Assembly: GCA_038496675.1 (NCBI GenBank)
Contig: CM076669.1
Coordinates: 10,254,599 to 10,318,598, forward strand
From: Rachycentron canadum
Taxonomy: Eukaryota; Chordata; Actinopteri; Carangiformes; Rachycentridae
Length of the DNA stretch: 64,000 nucleotides
Direction of reading: 5' to 3'
Within the stretch, counting starts at the first letter, position 1, and every line of letters starts with the position of its first letter. This document shows, piece by piece, positions 35,641-48,100 of the stretch. Both the position numbers and the translations under genes were made by a program. The notes beneath the pieces were generated by a model. That model had not been told where the DNA came from, searched no databases, and saw nothing but the letters and a program-made list of their open reading frames with translations.

Positions 35641-36000
35641 TAAGTGTGCGGCCGTGCGAGTTGCCATTAGCTTTTGACGCTTTTTCACAAACCTATCAGG
35701 CCCTTCCACGCCAGGAAGGAGATTTGTTATGGATCAGAGTTGGTTTGAATCCTGCGCTGCTAGAGCTGAACCCTGTCAACTGGCTGCCTGGAAGGTCAAA
35801 ATGTGCTCTTTAAAAAGGCAGTGATGTTTTCTTTGTTGGGCTCCTCTGTACCCACAGAGAGTAGGTGCTATAATGTGAGGGATAACTGTGTGTCTTACAG
35901 TTAAGTAGATATTTGCTTGTAAACGTGCACACACACACAAAATCACACGTTGTGTTAGAGTGCACATCATCTTCAAGAGAACATCTGTGCATGATCTTAC

Positions 36001-36105
36001 TTCAAAAACTGTCCGAAGTCCTCACAGATGTTCTCACAGCCAGGCCACTTACACACACCGTGACCGTACAGGGGGTGGGTCCCTCCACTTTCTTCATGTA
36101 GTGAA
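36001..36105 (-). CDS. foxp2: foxp2 exon 8 (C2H2 zinc finger, first half)
   Basis: 105 nt. The first base completes a Ser codon with exon 7, followed by [20 protein letters not shown] and [20 protein letters not shown] supplies the two zinc-binding cysteines (C-X4-C); with exon 9 the pattern is C-X4-C-X12-H-X4-H. Human reads [35 protein letters not shown]. Acceptor CTCTAG, donor AA|GTAAG. Confidence 0.96.
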
Positions 36106-37866
36106 CTAGAGATAAAGCCAAAAATAGAGGGAGAAGCAGAAAGAGAAATGAACAAACACAAGCAAAGAGGAGGAAGGGGAGAGGGAAGCATCAAGATCAT
36201 CAAAGAATCTTAAAAGGCTTGAGGAGGTTTGTGTGAGGTCAGTTCAGGTGAATAAGAAAAACAAAATGAAGGAGATCTGTACAAATATATTGACAGCATC
36301 CGATTAAAATAAGAAAGGTTTGATACAGTGTGCTACCATATGTAACCATGTCCAGTCAATCTAAAAAAAATCACAATATGTAACTATAAAAATACATGTT
36401 AGCTGCGCATAAGTTCACTCAAACAGCCCCAATGGAAATCTACAGTAGAGCTGCAGCTTTGTCTCCACCACAACCACCATCCCATCTTGTAAAGCTATTA
36501 TGAGGAGGAGGGGTGGAGGCTTTCAAGTAAACATTAAAAATCCAGACAGCCATATAATTTTCATCAGGAGATTAATACTGTGTGTAACTTATGTTCTTTG
36601 AGGACAAGGGGAGCAGGGGTGCTCAGGCGTTTTTCAAATGGCACCCAAATAAGTTACGACCCTGCCTAGACAGCACATCCTATTAAAGATGACAGTTTAA
36701 CCTTTAGTCTTGGCACTGCTGTGCACGTCTGTCTGTGTGTGAAAATGTGAATAAGCGCACAATGCATAGTGTATGTGTGTGTTTGTCTACTTATAAGTTA
36801 TGTCAGTGCATGTTTGTGTGTGGTTGATGACTATGTGCATGCATGCCTGCGTGTGTCCACATGAACATGTGTGTGTGTCAGTACTGGCACAGCTCACACT
36901 ATGTTTTACAGAGGGGCTTTTCCCTTATCGATCTGTGGCATGTTAGTAAGCAGTGCTCCTGACAATACTCCTTGTTCGATCATTATGAGACACCACACAC
37001 CCCCTGGGACACAGGCAGATAAAAAGTCTTCCCCCCCTTTTCTTCCTCCTTTTCTCATTCCTTTCCTCCCTCTCTCATTCTTTCTGTCTTCCTTCTAAAG
37101 ATATCTTTTTCAAGCCTTCTTTTAGTGGTACTGGAGAGATAGCATCTACTTTAAACCAATTACACAGCACTTCCACCTCCAGTGTGAGTCTCAACCAAGC
37201 ATCGACACCGACACATACGCACACACCGCTACCCTAAGTCCTTATTATAATATCGCCCAAGAAAAGCCTTTGAATAATGCATGGGCCAGATAGGCAGATA
37301 TGTGAACACTCAGTGTTTTGGTGCTGGGTGCATTTATAAAAGACGCCATCACAAGGATAAACATCCTAGAAACGCCACTCAAGGCATCACGTATTCTGTT
37401 TACATGACAAGTAAGCAAGGAAGGTAATTTTCAAAAGAGAAAAAAGACAGAAAGCACTAAATACTTAATGTACAAGCAGGTTACCTTGTCTTGCTTGCCA
37501 GAGAGGCTTGTTGTAAGTGCGCCTGCCTGCATGGCTTTCTTTCCCTGCTTTTGATATCTGTGTGCAAGCTAAGTGCGTTCAATGGTGCACATGGTCCCCT
37601 GGGAGAACAAGGCTATATTTTTTTTTTATATTATCAAGACACTAATAAACTATTGAACAAATAAACAAAACATCATATTTTCCCTCTAGGAGCAATGCTG
37701 TTATTCAAAACGAGGACAAATACTTGAGATGTTTGTGCGCTGTTCTAATGTGCTCGTACATTGAATCAAGGTACAAAAACAACAAGCTTGTGTGACGGGT
37801 AACAAACATGATTTTGCTTTGGTGTTGTATCAAAAAGGTGGGTGGGTGACATTTTGACTATTATAC
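36106..37866 (-). other. foxp2: foxp2 intron 7
   Basis: About 1.8 kb, non-coding. Purine-rich near the exon 8 side (36115-36200), TG-rich at 36720-36890, and C/T-rich at 37025-37095. No supported exon or regulatory block stands out. Confidence 0.85.
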
Positions 37867-37907
37867 CTCTCTCGCTCCCTTTCCCGTTCCCTTTCCCTCT
37901 CTCTTCT
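37867..37907 (-). repeat. foxp2: Coding purine microsatellite, (Arg-Glu)n
   Basis: AGA/AGG/CGG codons alternate with GAA/GAG for 13 codons up to the splice donor, giving RRERERERERERE. The mixed codon usage shows it is not a fresh pure repeat. Purine-rich exonic sequence of this kind also acts as a splicing enhancer. Confidence 0.85.
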
Positions 37908-38152
37908 GTGGTTGAGGGCCGGGGACTGTCCGTTGGCGATGGAATGGTGAGAGATAGGCGGTGATGCTTTGGCGGGATTGGAGGAGGAGGTAGTTGAAGA
38001 AGAGTTGTTGGTGGAGAGGTCTAAACCACCGCCACTCCCGCCGGTGCCAGTGCCACTGCTGCTGTGTTTGATGCCATTGTCCTCCATGCTGTGACCACCG
38101 CTTCCGGTCACATCTTTCCACAACTGCTGGAGCTCTGCTGGGCTCAGGCCAG
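37867..38152 (-). CDS. foxp2: foxp2 exon 7 (Ser/Thr-rich linker, Gly/Ser and Arg-Glu insertions)
   Basis: 286 nt, 94 full codons. It begins GLSPAELQQLWKDVTG and SMEDNGIKH as in human. It then has an extra GTGTGGSGGG-like stretch before LDLSTNNSSSTTSS, KASPPISHHSIANGQSPALN, and ends with HRR and a (RE) dipeptide run. Human continues SARRDSSSHEE. The residues equivalent to the two human-lineage changes (T303N, N325S) are Asn (SNPAK) and Asn (ALNHR). The donor GAG|GTATAA is weak, and the purine repeat abuts it. Acceptor CTCTAG. The frame joins exon 6 (G+CT = Ala) and exon 8 (AG+T = Ser). Confidence 0.95.
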
Positions 38153-38869
38153 CTAGAGAAATTAAAATAGAGAGAAAAAATATTTGAAAAAAGAGAGAGA
38201 GGATAGTAGGCGGAGGGAAACAAAAGGCGGATGAGTAGGGAGACGATGAGAGGAGGAAAGAGAAGAGGAAAAGGCCAATTAAACTTAATGTATCAATAAA
38301 TTCAAGTCGTTATATCCAATCTTACACAAACGCTGAATCCCAAATCTACGCACTTTGTGCAACAGGTACAAAAGTTGTATAACCTGTATGATTCAAGGCC
38401 TTGCCTTCTTTAAGTCACTGTCATCCTGTGCTCCCGAATGACTTCACTGATCACTAAAACAGCTCTGTATTGTTCTTCTTTCTTGATCAGTTAGATGTTG
38501 ATATTACCTGTTTACGGATCACACATGTCGTCTTCGGTCTCAAACATGTGTCCGTCATGTTTTCAATCGGAAAGATCTATAAAACACTGATAAGAGTGTA
38601 TCTGAGATACTTTTGCCCACTGCTTCTTTTCAGCTTGGCAACTAATTAGGTAATATTTACTCCTTTGATTTCCCTGGATCTCCCTGGATGTTGTTTTCTG
38701 TCTCCGCCATTTTGGTGGTAAACAACAAACATAGGTGTTTACTTGGCTCAGGAGGAGAAAATGGAGCCTGCTTTACTCTCTCTCTTTCTCTATCTCTCTT
38801 TCTCTTCCTCTGTCTGTCCTTTTATTCTTTTCTTGCTCCTCTCCTCTGTCTCTCAGTGAAGGCAGTAAA

Positions 38870-38900
<31 letters not shown>

Positions 38901-39447
38901 CAGGATAGGAAGGAGGGGGTTGGGTAGCTGGGGAATAGAAACAGAGATGGAGAGACAATAAAAACAAACACAAGCAGAGCAGAGCTGAGAGAGACACACA
39001 GGTAGACAAAGAAAGGCATAATCAGACAAGAAGAGAGAGAGACGAATGGAAGACTAAACAAAATGATCATTTTGGAGAGTTAGAGAAAAAGTGGATGGCA
39101 GAAGAGCATACCAATGAGGAGAAGGCAGACAGAAAAACATACTTAGAGATAAACATACTTACAGGGGATATAGGTGCATACAAATGAGAAAAATGATAGA
39201 AAGGACAGAAATTCAGAAGAGGAGTGAGACAGACAGGCTTGGAGACACAAGATGGAAAGCTGACAACAGGAAGGGGAAATGAAAGACAGTGTAAAACACA
39301 CCTGCAAACAAAACACAGGAAGCATGTGATCACTACTGTTGCAAGTCACGTGCTCAAGATCAACACGACCACATCCAACACTTTCCTTCTCCCTCTTCCT
39401 CCCAGCACTTGACATCCCCTCCTGAGTAATCCCTCCCCTCCTCTTAC
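38153..39447 (-). other. foxp2: foxp2 intron 6
   Basis: About 1.3 kb, non-coding. It includes an (ACA)n run at 38871-38900, C/T-rich sequence at 38770-38850 and purine-rich sequence at 38930-39050. No exon. Confidence 0.85.
38871..38900. repeat. (AAC)n trinucleotide microsatellite
   Basis: About ten AAC units. It accounts for the poly-Asn and poly-Cys open frames in that place; intronic. Confidence 0.9.
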
Positions 39448-39628
39448 CTGGCGGGGGCAGGGTCTGTCCGGGGAGGGCGGCTTGGCCAGGAGCAGGCCCG
39501 GGCAGCGAGAGCAGGCCCTGCCGCTGCATGTTGAGCAGGTGCTGCTGCTGCTGGAGCTGCTGCATCTGCAGGAGCTGCTGCTGGAAGACGAGCTGCTGGG
39601 CGGCCAGCTGCTGCTGCTGCTGCTGTTG
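39448..39628 (-). CDS. foxp2: foxp2 exon 6 (glutamine-rich)
   Basis: 181 nt, 60 codons plus one base. It opens with seven glutamines, then [37 protein letters not shown] and PAPGQAALPGQTLPPP. Human has [49 protein letters not shown]. The fish form adds PGPA before GQAALP. In the plus strand the glutamine run appears as (CTG)n. Acceptor CTATAG, donor CAG|GTAAG. The following codon is split with exon 7. Confidence 0.96.
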
Positions 39629-41426
39629 CTATAGAGAGGAGGAGGAGGAAGAGAGGAGCAAGAGAGGAGCGGAGAGGAGAGGAGGGAGGGAAAATTACAG
39701 ACGAATTAACAACTGAGAGAGAGAGAGAGGAGCAAGAAGACGGTGTTTGTACTGTGTGTGCACAGAGAGTCTGCACTCACTCGCCTCTGTCGTGACCTTA
39801 GCTATACCTCTCTGCCTCTTCTTCTGCCTCTCTGCACGCTCTCCCTCTCTGTCCGTGCTCACTAAGTCTTCCCTCCTGTTTTTTTTTGGGCTGTACCACA
39901 GTGCTGGTGCCTTCTCATCTCTTTGTGTGTGTCCATGAGAACACATTCACAAACAGGCACAAAGCTGTGCTGATATACCAGCTCTCAAGCCTGTCAGCGT
40001 ATGTGGCTTGCGATTGTGTATGATACTAAGCCTCTGGTATAATCCTCCATCCCACACCCCCCTCCACCCCTGATAGTTAATTGTCTCGCCTTCACTGATG
40101 GTCTGTTACAGCTTATGTGGCCAGAGGGAGCTGGCAGAATGAGAGATTTATAGCATCATGTGTGTGTGAATGCACAGACACAAATATAAACACACACATG
40201 CACACACAAGCACAATGCCTCTACCCCCCTTTCATCCCCCTTTCTGCTCTCCTCGCTGCCTAACAGAGTTGTTTATGGCTGCGCCAGACAGGCAATTGCG
40301 TAAGCCTTGTGCAAAACAACAACAACAACAAAATGAAAAACCTCAAGCTTAGTCATTGCTGCAAAACAAGTCTGAGAGGTAGTGAAGCTTTGGCTCTAAG
40401 CTGTGAAACAGTGTCATATCACACATGTCTATTTCAAGTTATGAATCACTCACAGAAAACTCAGGTAATAATCAGCTTTCAGTGAGTATAAAGGAAGGTG
40501 GTGCATGAGTAATCTTTCCACTGTAATTTTGATGCTTTTCAGTTTTGCTCTCCTCCACATACATGTGTATGTGCATCTAGCATGACATGATCATATGTTT
40601 CTGTATGTTTATATCATGGTGGACCTGGAAAAATGTGGAGGTGGAGGCACAGGGGGTGGGTAAAACTTGTGATGCGCTCACTGGAAAACAGGCTGCATAA
40701 TGGTGTGATGGAGGGAGGCAGTTTGCCCTCCCTACACCTCCACCCTGCCTCAAGAGAAATAAGGGAGCAATTTCTATTCCATATTTGATGGCAGGGGCCC
40801 TGAAAAACTCTATTCACAAATCCAAACAGAAACAAAGCCGCCGGGAGGTCAGTTGCGGCTTCCTGTTGGGGCAGAATAATGGGCTGCTTGAGGAGACACT
40901 AAGAGGTGCAACACAGAGTGAGAGAAAAATGAAGGACAGAGTGTCTGTTTATGTGATACCTTTTTTTCTGATCAATTTAACTGCTTGCACACGTACAGTG
41001 TTGTCTGGATGTGTCCCTAGACTGGCTTTCAGGGTTCAGCACCAACACGGTTACGCAAATATGGCTAAGGCTGTCATGCTCGTCTCCTCTCCTCTGATAG
41101 CCAAAGAGAATGAAACAGAGCCATGTCCGTCCACCGTCTGCCTGTCACTGTGATTTATGAGCGTTGCATACTGTAACTTTTGCAGTGGTGCATGTGCTTG
41201 CGTGTGTTTGCACGCCCACGGAAACAGTTCATTAATGAGTTGGACCCAGGACCCTTTGTCTCTGGTTTCCTTCCAATAAATCAGTGAGTGTGTGTGAGTG
41301 CATGCGAGTATGTGCATATGCATAGAGTTGGCATTGGTTTGCAATGTGAGGCCTCAATTCAAACATGTGCATTCCCTACATTTACAGTCCTTCCCCCATT
41401 TCTGCTAATGGATGAGTCCAACCTAC
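39629..41426 (-). other. foxp2: foxp2 intron 5
   Basis: About 1.8 kb, non-coding. GA-rich sequence flanks the exon 6 acceptor at 39635-39740. CA-rich stretches lie at 40185-40210. A short (CAA)n run lies at 40316-40332. No additional exon found. Confidence 0.85.
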
Positions 41427-41516
41427 CTCTTTAGCCTGCTTGCCAGGGTGCTGCTGCTGGAGAAGCTGCAGATGAAGCTGCTCCTGTTGTTTCTTATAAA
41501 ACTCCTGCAGGTGTTG
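41427..41516 (-). CDS. foxp2: foxp2 exon 5 (coiled-coil segment, site of mammalian polyQ)
   Basis: 90 nt, 30 codons, phase 0: QHLQEFYKKQQEQLHLQLLQ, QQHPGKQAKE. In human the LLQ is followed by about 40 glutamines before HPGKQAKE. Here only three glutamines intervene, so the exon is much shorter. Flanking residues are otherwise identical to human apart from one His for Gln. Acceptor GCATAG, donor GAG|GTAGG. Confidence 0.96.
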
Positions 41517-43109
41517 CTATGCACACACATTCACACACAGCCACAGACAGAGGAAGAAGATTGAGAAAATACATATGTATCTAAGTGTACATGTCAAAGT
41601 CACTTTCTTTCCTATGTTCTAAATGATATAACTCAGACTTAATGTTCTTTTGCACATGCATACCTCATTCAAATGGATTTACATGCAAAAACCCTCAAAG
41701 TAGATCCCTTACAATTAATTGACATCTTCTCTTAATCTTGCCCAATCAGCTTCAGCTCCAGCTGTACTTCACATGTTGGTTATACAGAGACTGTTGCACA
41801 TTATAAATAATATTTTCTACTGCTTTTGGCATTTGTGTCTTTGCTGCCTTTCAGAGTCTTTTCCATATGGACATTTAATAGTCCCACAGTTCTGTTGGGG
41901 GCAACAATTCATCATATTAAATACACATTTGGCTGCCAGAGTGCTCTGACTTCCTTTGGAGTGGCTGAAACAAACAGAATAAACCCTCGCAGGGACAGGT
42001 TCAGTACATTGAACTGATTCCTTTAACCCAAGGGCTGTGACAGCTATTTAAAAGATGGTTTTAGTTTTATTTCATGTAAACTTCACATGGCTGTTTGGGC
42101 TGAAGTAAAAGTCTGTGAAGCAGGCCACTGGAACCCACGGCTTGTACTGACTCCCATGGAAATATCCACAAGTTTTAACAGACACTAATATTAATAATGA
42201 ATAGGAGTCCAAGGAGCAATTGAAAAATATTTTGTGACGCTTAGTGAAGTCAGTTCATTGACATCCATCTACCACAGATTTTGCTCTTTGCTAACTGGTT
42301 TTGATCCTGTGGGTCCCCAGTTCTTAGTGATTATTCTATGACAAAATTCATTCAATGTGATAAACTGACCATGTTTCAAGTTTCAATTGTAAAATTTCAA
42401 GTGGCTTTACGTTTCTGTGAAATAGGGAGTGCAGAGGCACGTTATTGTACTGAAATCAAATCTGGAGTCTGGCCAGTCTTAATGAAGAGCACTAATCAGG
42501 ATGACTGACATTCTTAATTAAACAATTCTCTTTCCCTTAATCAAATCTATGAATGAGAAATGAATTTCAACTCTGACACAAGACTGTGCCAAGTGTGTGC
42601 TTTCTCATGCTGATTCCAAATATTACATCATCCATCACCCATCATTCAGTTTCTAGTATTCAACCCAACTGTGCCCGACTCTTTCAGTCCCTGATGGATG
42701 CTTTTCAGGGAATTGAACTAGCGACACACCAGAGACAGTTAATTAGAGGTGACATGAACAAGTGCGTCAATTTCAGATTCCTCTTGGTAAGCGTGTCAAG
42801 GACACTGGGCTGTGGTGAGTTGGCATGAGCGACTGGTGGCTGTGATACAGCAGTGACTCAGGGATGTTTTGAGGTGTATGTGTTTTGTGTGTGTGTGTGC
42901 ACCCAAACAAAGGTTTAAAAAAATAAAGTGCAATTGTAGGTCTAGATGTGGATGTGTGCAGTCACTATTCTATAGGGTGTCTGTGCATTTACATCACTAT
43001 GTGTTTGTTGACTTGCATCTAGGCGTGTGTGTCTGCATTCGCCAGAGGGTTTTGAGTCCAAATATTTGTCTTGGTGTGTATGCATTTAGGTGTGAATGTG
43101 TATGAGTAC
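41517..43109 (-). other. foxp2: foxp2 intron 4
   Basis: About 1.6 kb, AT-rich, non-coding. The stretch 42180-42520 is unique-looking (CACTAATATTAATAATGAATAG, then GACGCTTAGTGAAG). TG-rich runs lie near 42870-42900 and 43015-43030. No exon. Confidence 0.85.
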
Positions 43110-43247
43110 CTGCTGTAGCATAACAGCCTGCTGCTGCTGGAGCAGGGCCTGAAGCTGCTGAGGGGAAAGCACCTGCTGCTGAAGGATCTGCTGCATCTGT
43201 TGCGGCGTGATCACCTGGGGACTCATCATGGCCACCGACACTGGAAC
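43110..43247 (-). CDS. foxp2: foxp2 exon 4 (glutamine-rich)
   Basis: 138 nt, 46 codons, phase 0: VPVSVAMMSPQVITPQQMQQ, ILQQQVLSPQQLQALLQQQQ, AVMLQQ. It differs from human by one residue (Ser for Thr in MMTPQ). It is an amphipathic glutamine-rich segment implicated in transcriptional repression in the family. Acceptor GTCCAG, donor CAG|GTACT. Confidence 0.96.
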
Positions 43248-44839
43248 CTGGACAGGAAGCATGAGAGAGGAAGGGGTGGAATGAGAGACAGGAATAAAAA
43301 GGCAGCATATGGGGTGATGGTCAGGATTGGGTGCAAAGGGGAGGATGGAAAGATGGAAAATTGAGAGAGGACAGGAGAAATGAGTAAACAATGAGAGCAG
43401 AGATGTGAAATGGATGGAGAGATGAGTAAAAAGGGAGAAAGTTAGAAAAATAGAGCATTAGAGACGTGCGTCAGGCCTACTGGCATGGATCTACTGGGAA
43501 TGTGGTAATTGGTGACTGAGAGGTAGGGAGAGCAGGCCTCCCATGGCCGTGATGCTTAGAGGAGATGCTGAAGGACAGATGGGTGCTGTGCCTTTGTGTT
43601 GCTCATCTTATTTTCCTGCCTCCCTCCCCGTTGGGAATAGTAAGGGATTTAAATAGACGTAGACCTTAATTAGCAGGATCCTTGAACTCCCCCACTTTAG
43701 CATGCCTATCAGTGCTGCTATTGTAAAACAGTGTGAAAATGCACAACTCTAAAGTTGATTAAACTACACTGATGAAGTGGACACATGGCAGGCACAATCA
43801 GCGTGATGTGGTGGGTCGTGGCGGTGGGGTTGGGGGTTCACCCTAAGCAATATTTTTATGTTTGAATGGATGGAAATATGAAAAAAACAAAACAAAACAC
43901 ATGAACACTTCTGCTTACATAGGAGGGAGTTTTCTTTTTCTAGATGCCCTCTGCTTTGAATAAGTTTCTCAAGTTTTACATTCTCCCTAAGGTAATTTTT
44001 TTTATGACATGTCAATTTGAAAAATATGTCATTTTTTTTAGGAGGTAATCATTAAAATACAAGCTGTCAAACTGCAGCAGAAGAACAACTTCACCAAAAC
44101 AAAACAAAGGCACATATCCTATATTTCTGCCAAATTCTTCTAAGACGGCAGCAAAAGCTACTTCTGAGGCAACAGATCAATAGAAAGAAGATACGTTTCT
44201 CTTCGGTCTTTGATTGTGAGCACACATTTTAACAGGGGAGAGTGGGCTAACAGTCATATTACACAGTTTCAGCTCCTTGTGGCTGCTTAAAAATTGAACA
44301 ACCTTTGTCAAGAAAAGACAATACTTTTGAAGTGTGTTTACTTTTGAGTTATAGAAAATAAAATCAACATCGAGTTAATCATTTATTATCCAACACACCG
44401 CAAGAACACAATGGTTCAACCTCCTTGACTTAGTAAGATGTATTTACACACACTTCACTAGACTGAATGAGTCCAATCACCTCTTCCTTTCCTATGTGAC
44501 CTTTAAAATGTCATGTAATCAGCTTAGACACAAAACAGTTTGATGTTTCAAGCACAACAATGTACTAATGTAACATATTTTAGAGATGGATGCTGCATCT
44601 TGTCAACAGAGATCTTGAAAGACAAGCTTTACCCTACTATGACACAATTAAAACGTCAACATGTAGTAACACCTTCACTGACGCTAATTGCTACAGTGGT
44701 TGGCATAGAGCTGCCATGACAGTAACTAGCCTATATGGTGTGTCAAGGGGCCAATAAGACATCCCTGTCCTCATCGCCAGCTAATCAAGCTGCCTTGATT
44801 ACTTTCCATGCATGTCTCTTCTCCCTCTCTCCCTCCCTC

Positions 44840-44864
44840 TTTCTCTCTCTCTCTCTCTCTCTCT
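44840..44864. repeat. (CT)n microsatellite
   Basis: About 25 bases of CT within a C/T-rich stretch; intronic. Confidence 0.85.
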
Positions 44865-44999
44865 GTCAGGCCTTGACACGTCCTTGTTTAACTCTCCTCT
44901 CCTCAACGCCTACCCCCCACCCCAGGTTTTCCCCCCTCTTTGATTAGCCGAGACATTTGCATGGTCACTACACATTTTTCATTTTAGAAGTCATTATGC

Positions 45000-45150
45000 A
45001 TTAGTGGCTCCTGATCGCCCGCCTTGACTAATCCTGATGAACTGAAAATCACAGCTGAAGGTCAACTTCCAGCCGGCCCCGCTGCACATTCATATTCATA
45101 TTCAAACAAATCCTGCCTCCATTGTTCATTAGGGTCTTAGAGAGAAGGGA
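45000..45150. promoter_or_regulatory. Candidate conserved non-coding element in intron 3
   Basis: Unique block with GACTAATCCTGATGAAC, TTCATATTCATATTCAAAC and CATTGTTCATTAGGG, and a POU octamer just outside it at 44955. Texture suggests an enhancer; inference only. Confidence 0.25.
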
Positions 45151-48100
45151 CTCCATCTAAGGTGGAAGAGGTGGAGGAGGAGGAGGATGTTGTGGTACAT
45201 CTCTTTTCTTCTCTGGACTCCTCGATGCAAGAGCGCAAAAAGAGAATGCATTCACAATAAGCGAGGTGCCGAACAAAAGCCGTCAAAAGTTTCAAATTAA
45301 ACAGTCTGTGTGTAATTATGCTAATGCTGTGCTTACACCTTCAATGTTATTAACCCTTGAAGGTACATTTGCTAGGTAAGTAATTACCCCCGCAGTCACT
45401 CCTGGTTTTGTGTTGGATGCTGTGACAATGGGACGAGTGCAGCTGAGAAACAACATGAGAGATACACTCATTAAGACTATTAATTGGATGCTGGCTCAAA
45501 GATATTTTGGTTCACAAAAGGGATGCAGGCTTAGACATGTAGACATGTGCATCCATAGATAAAATGGAATTAAATATAAATTCCACACTTTCTTCATTGT
45601 GTAAGTGGTGAAATATCACAGTAAAGTAAGTCTTTAAATTAATAATGCAGGATTTCAACAACAATGAATAAAACCAAACAAAACTTCAACACCAGAAAAA
45701 AAAAAAATGAAAAAAAAAAATCAAAACAGCAAACAAGTTGGTTAAGACATGGGGGATGTTCTTCCACTTTCATTAGCTTTTTAGAGATGTAATTGGTGAT
45801 AATCATCTTCAGTTCATGACTGCTCCAAACAAAAAGAGAGGAAGAAACAGGAAGAAAAGGCAGGTGGAAGAAAGAGAGGCGAGAAAAGGCACTGGCCCAC
45901 GTCCATTGTGAAGTGCAGCATAATGTTAATTCCAGCATTTAACTGCATGCTTTTCTGCTTGACGTATCAGAGGGTCCAAGATGAAAGCAGATAAGTAATT
46001 GCTCTCCTGGTTCTTATTCTTCACTGACAACCCATAAATTTAATTTTACACACACGTTCATTTACATTTTCGAGTATATGACATGATAATTGCAGGAATA
46101 TAACACCTCCATTCTGCAGGATACTGCAGAAGGGCTTGATTGACGTGTGCGGTGAATTGAAAGGAACAGGAGGCTGAATTGCCTCTCCTAGAAATGATTT
46201 TGCCACGAAGGGATAAAATTAATGAGCATTTACTAGACGATGGCAGTGGCATAAACATCCACACACCACCGTGAATAGACTCTCTTTCATAAAGGAGGAG
46301 CCATGATATCCAATTGGGCTATGCCTCTGTTTCTCTGTAATCCAAGAGGATATATTTCCAGTACTGGTGCACAAAAAGTATTAATGGGATTTATTAAATC
46401 GTTTGAAATTAGCTGCAGCTGATGTGGCCACTGGGGACCTTAATAACAGAAAAGGTGCTTCTCCTGTTTTTAATTGTGCAAATTTGGATAGAAAAGAGTA
46501 GCTTTCAAATGAGTTTCTGACAAGTCATTTGAATTTCACTCCTTAGTTAACAGGCATTTGTAAGAAACATGCTCATGTTCACTGTTTGAACCCGTTTGTT
46601 TATATCCCTTGTCTTCAAGCGAACGATGAGCTGTATTGACATGAACTTTGAAGCCATGTGGCTTGCCCTCAGAGTTGGAGAGCAAAACAAAGGACCTTTA
46701 AATTGGCTCCTGATGTGAAAACACTAGTGGGACTCTCTACAGAACAAGCAGATCATTACACCACTCTTGTCACACCCGCAGCCTGTAACCAGCCCCTCCA
46801 ATGCCTTGCAAAAGGTCAAGCTCTTCTGCAGAGAACTCAGGTATCTCCTCCAGGCAAAGCTGGCACCCAGGTCCCTTGTTATGTTTGATTTAACTGGGCA
46901 CTCTGGCATTAAATGCAAAAACAGCACATCTCTGCTGCATAGTGCTCACTGGCTCACACAGCTGCCTGCCTCTAACTATCCGGACCAATGGACAAGCGCA
47001 CTTCCAGCAATTACACCCACTCCACTGTGTGGTGCTTTATCTTTATAGCAATGAGTTTTTATGAGTGAACTCAAATTACCTAAAGCAGCAGATAAGTGGT
47101 GTATCAGAGTTCAAACTTAAACAATTAAAGTCCAGCAGAGAGGAATTCCTTTTATTCAATTTCTTGCTATACAATTCACTTAGCAGTAATAAGCAGGGGA
47201 AACTGGTGATTGCATGATGGCCATAAACATTGTGGGAGCCGCGATCACACGGCGGTTATCAACGACAGAGGTTGTTCCTGTAGCACTGGACAGGGGACTG
47301 AGCTGCGCTACAGACAGCTCAGATAAATGCAATGAAAAATGGAAGGGTCCTAGTCGGTAATTACTGTGGATCCCTGGCAGAGAGAGTCACTGCTAATTAA
47401 GCCACTAGCTTCATTTTACACATGGAAAGAGAGAGACAGAAACAGGAAAAAAGAGGGAGAAACCTCTCCACCGCCACCCCCCTGGTCCCTTTTTCATCTC
47501 AATCTCCTGAGCATCCCAGGGGGCGCAGGGCCCAAACTCAGACCCCCTTGTAGCTTGTGGACTTCTGACCTCTCAGCTCTGTTTCAGCTGACACTGCTCA
47601 TTTACTAGCCAATTACTGCCAAATGTGGCCACACGATTATTGATAGCTGGGACTCTCCAGTTGAGGACCACCAAGGCTACAGGGCAGCTGGCCTGGCAAG
47701 TGCCTCACTCTGAAGTTCAAGTGTGTGGTACATGTGTTTACTATGTCAAAATCACACACGCATGCATGTGAGCCACATTCACTCAAATGCATGTCGTGTT
47801 TTCAGCTTAGGAAGATCAATGCTCTAGATTGTCAGAGTTGAAGCTAAGTAGATTACTAAATGTTTTCCTAAATCAATTTCCATAGCAGTGTGGCAGCAGT
47901 GCATGGGAAGTGCAATTTATCATAACATAAAGACCCATCATGTAAAAGCCTCTAATAAAAAGCCTGAGGAGATTGAGATGGGCTTAGCACAATTTCCATA
48001 TTGATTTATCTCTACATGCAGATAGTCATTGATTAAGGCTCAAATGCAGTGTACACCAGTGTAGCTGTGTGACATCGTTTGTGCACATTGTTTGTGTCAT

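Larger units (their letters stand above)
30008..36000 (-). other. foxp2: foxp2 intron 8
   Basis: About 6.0 kb and non-coding. In human, intron 8 carries a POU3F2-responsive element. Here, unique AT-rich blocks lie at 31390-31680, 31785-31870 (ATGCATTTATGAAATATTC), 35240-35340 (GTTAATTAC, CTAATTAG, TTCAAATTAAAG) and 35500-35640. TG/CG repeat at 32979-33006, G/T-rich sequence at 33175-33235, GA-rich run at 35393-35423. No extra exon. Confidence 0.85.
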
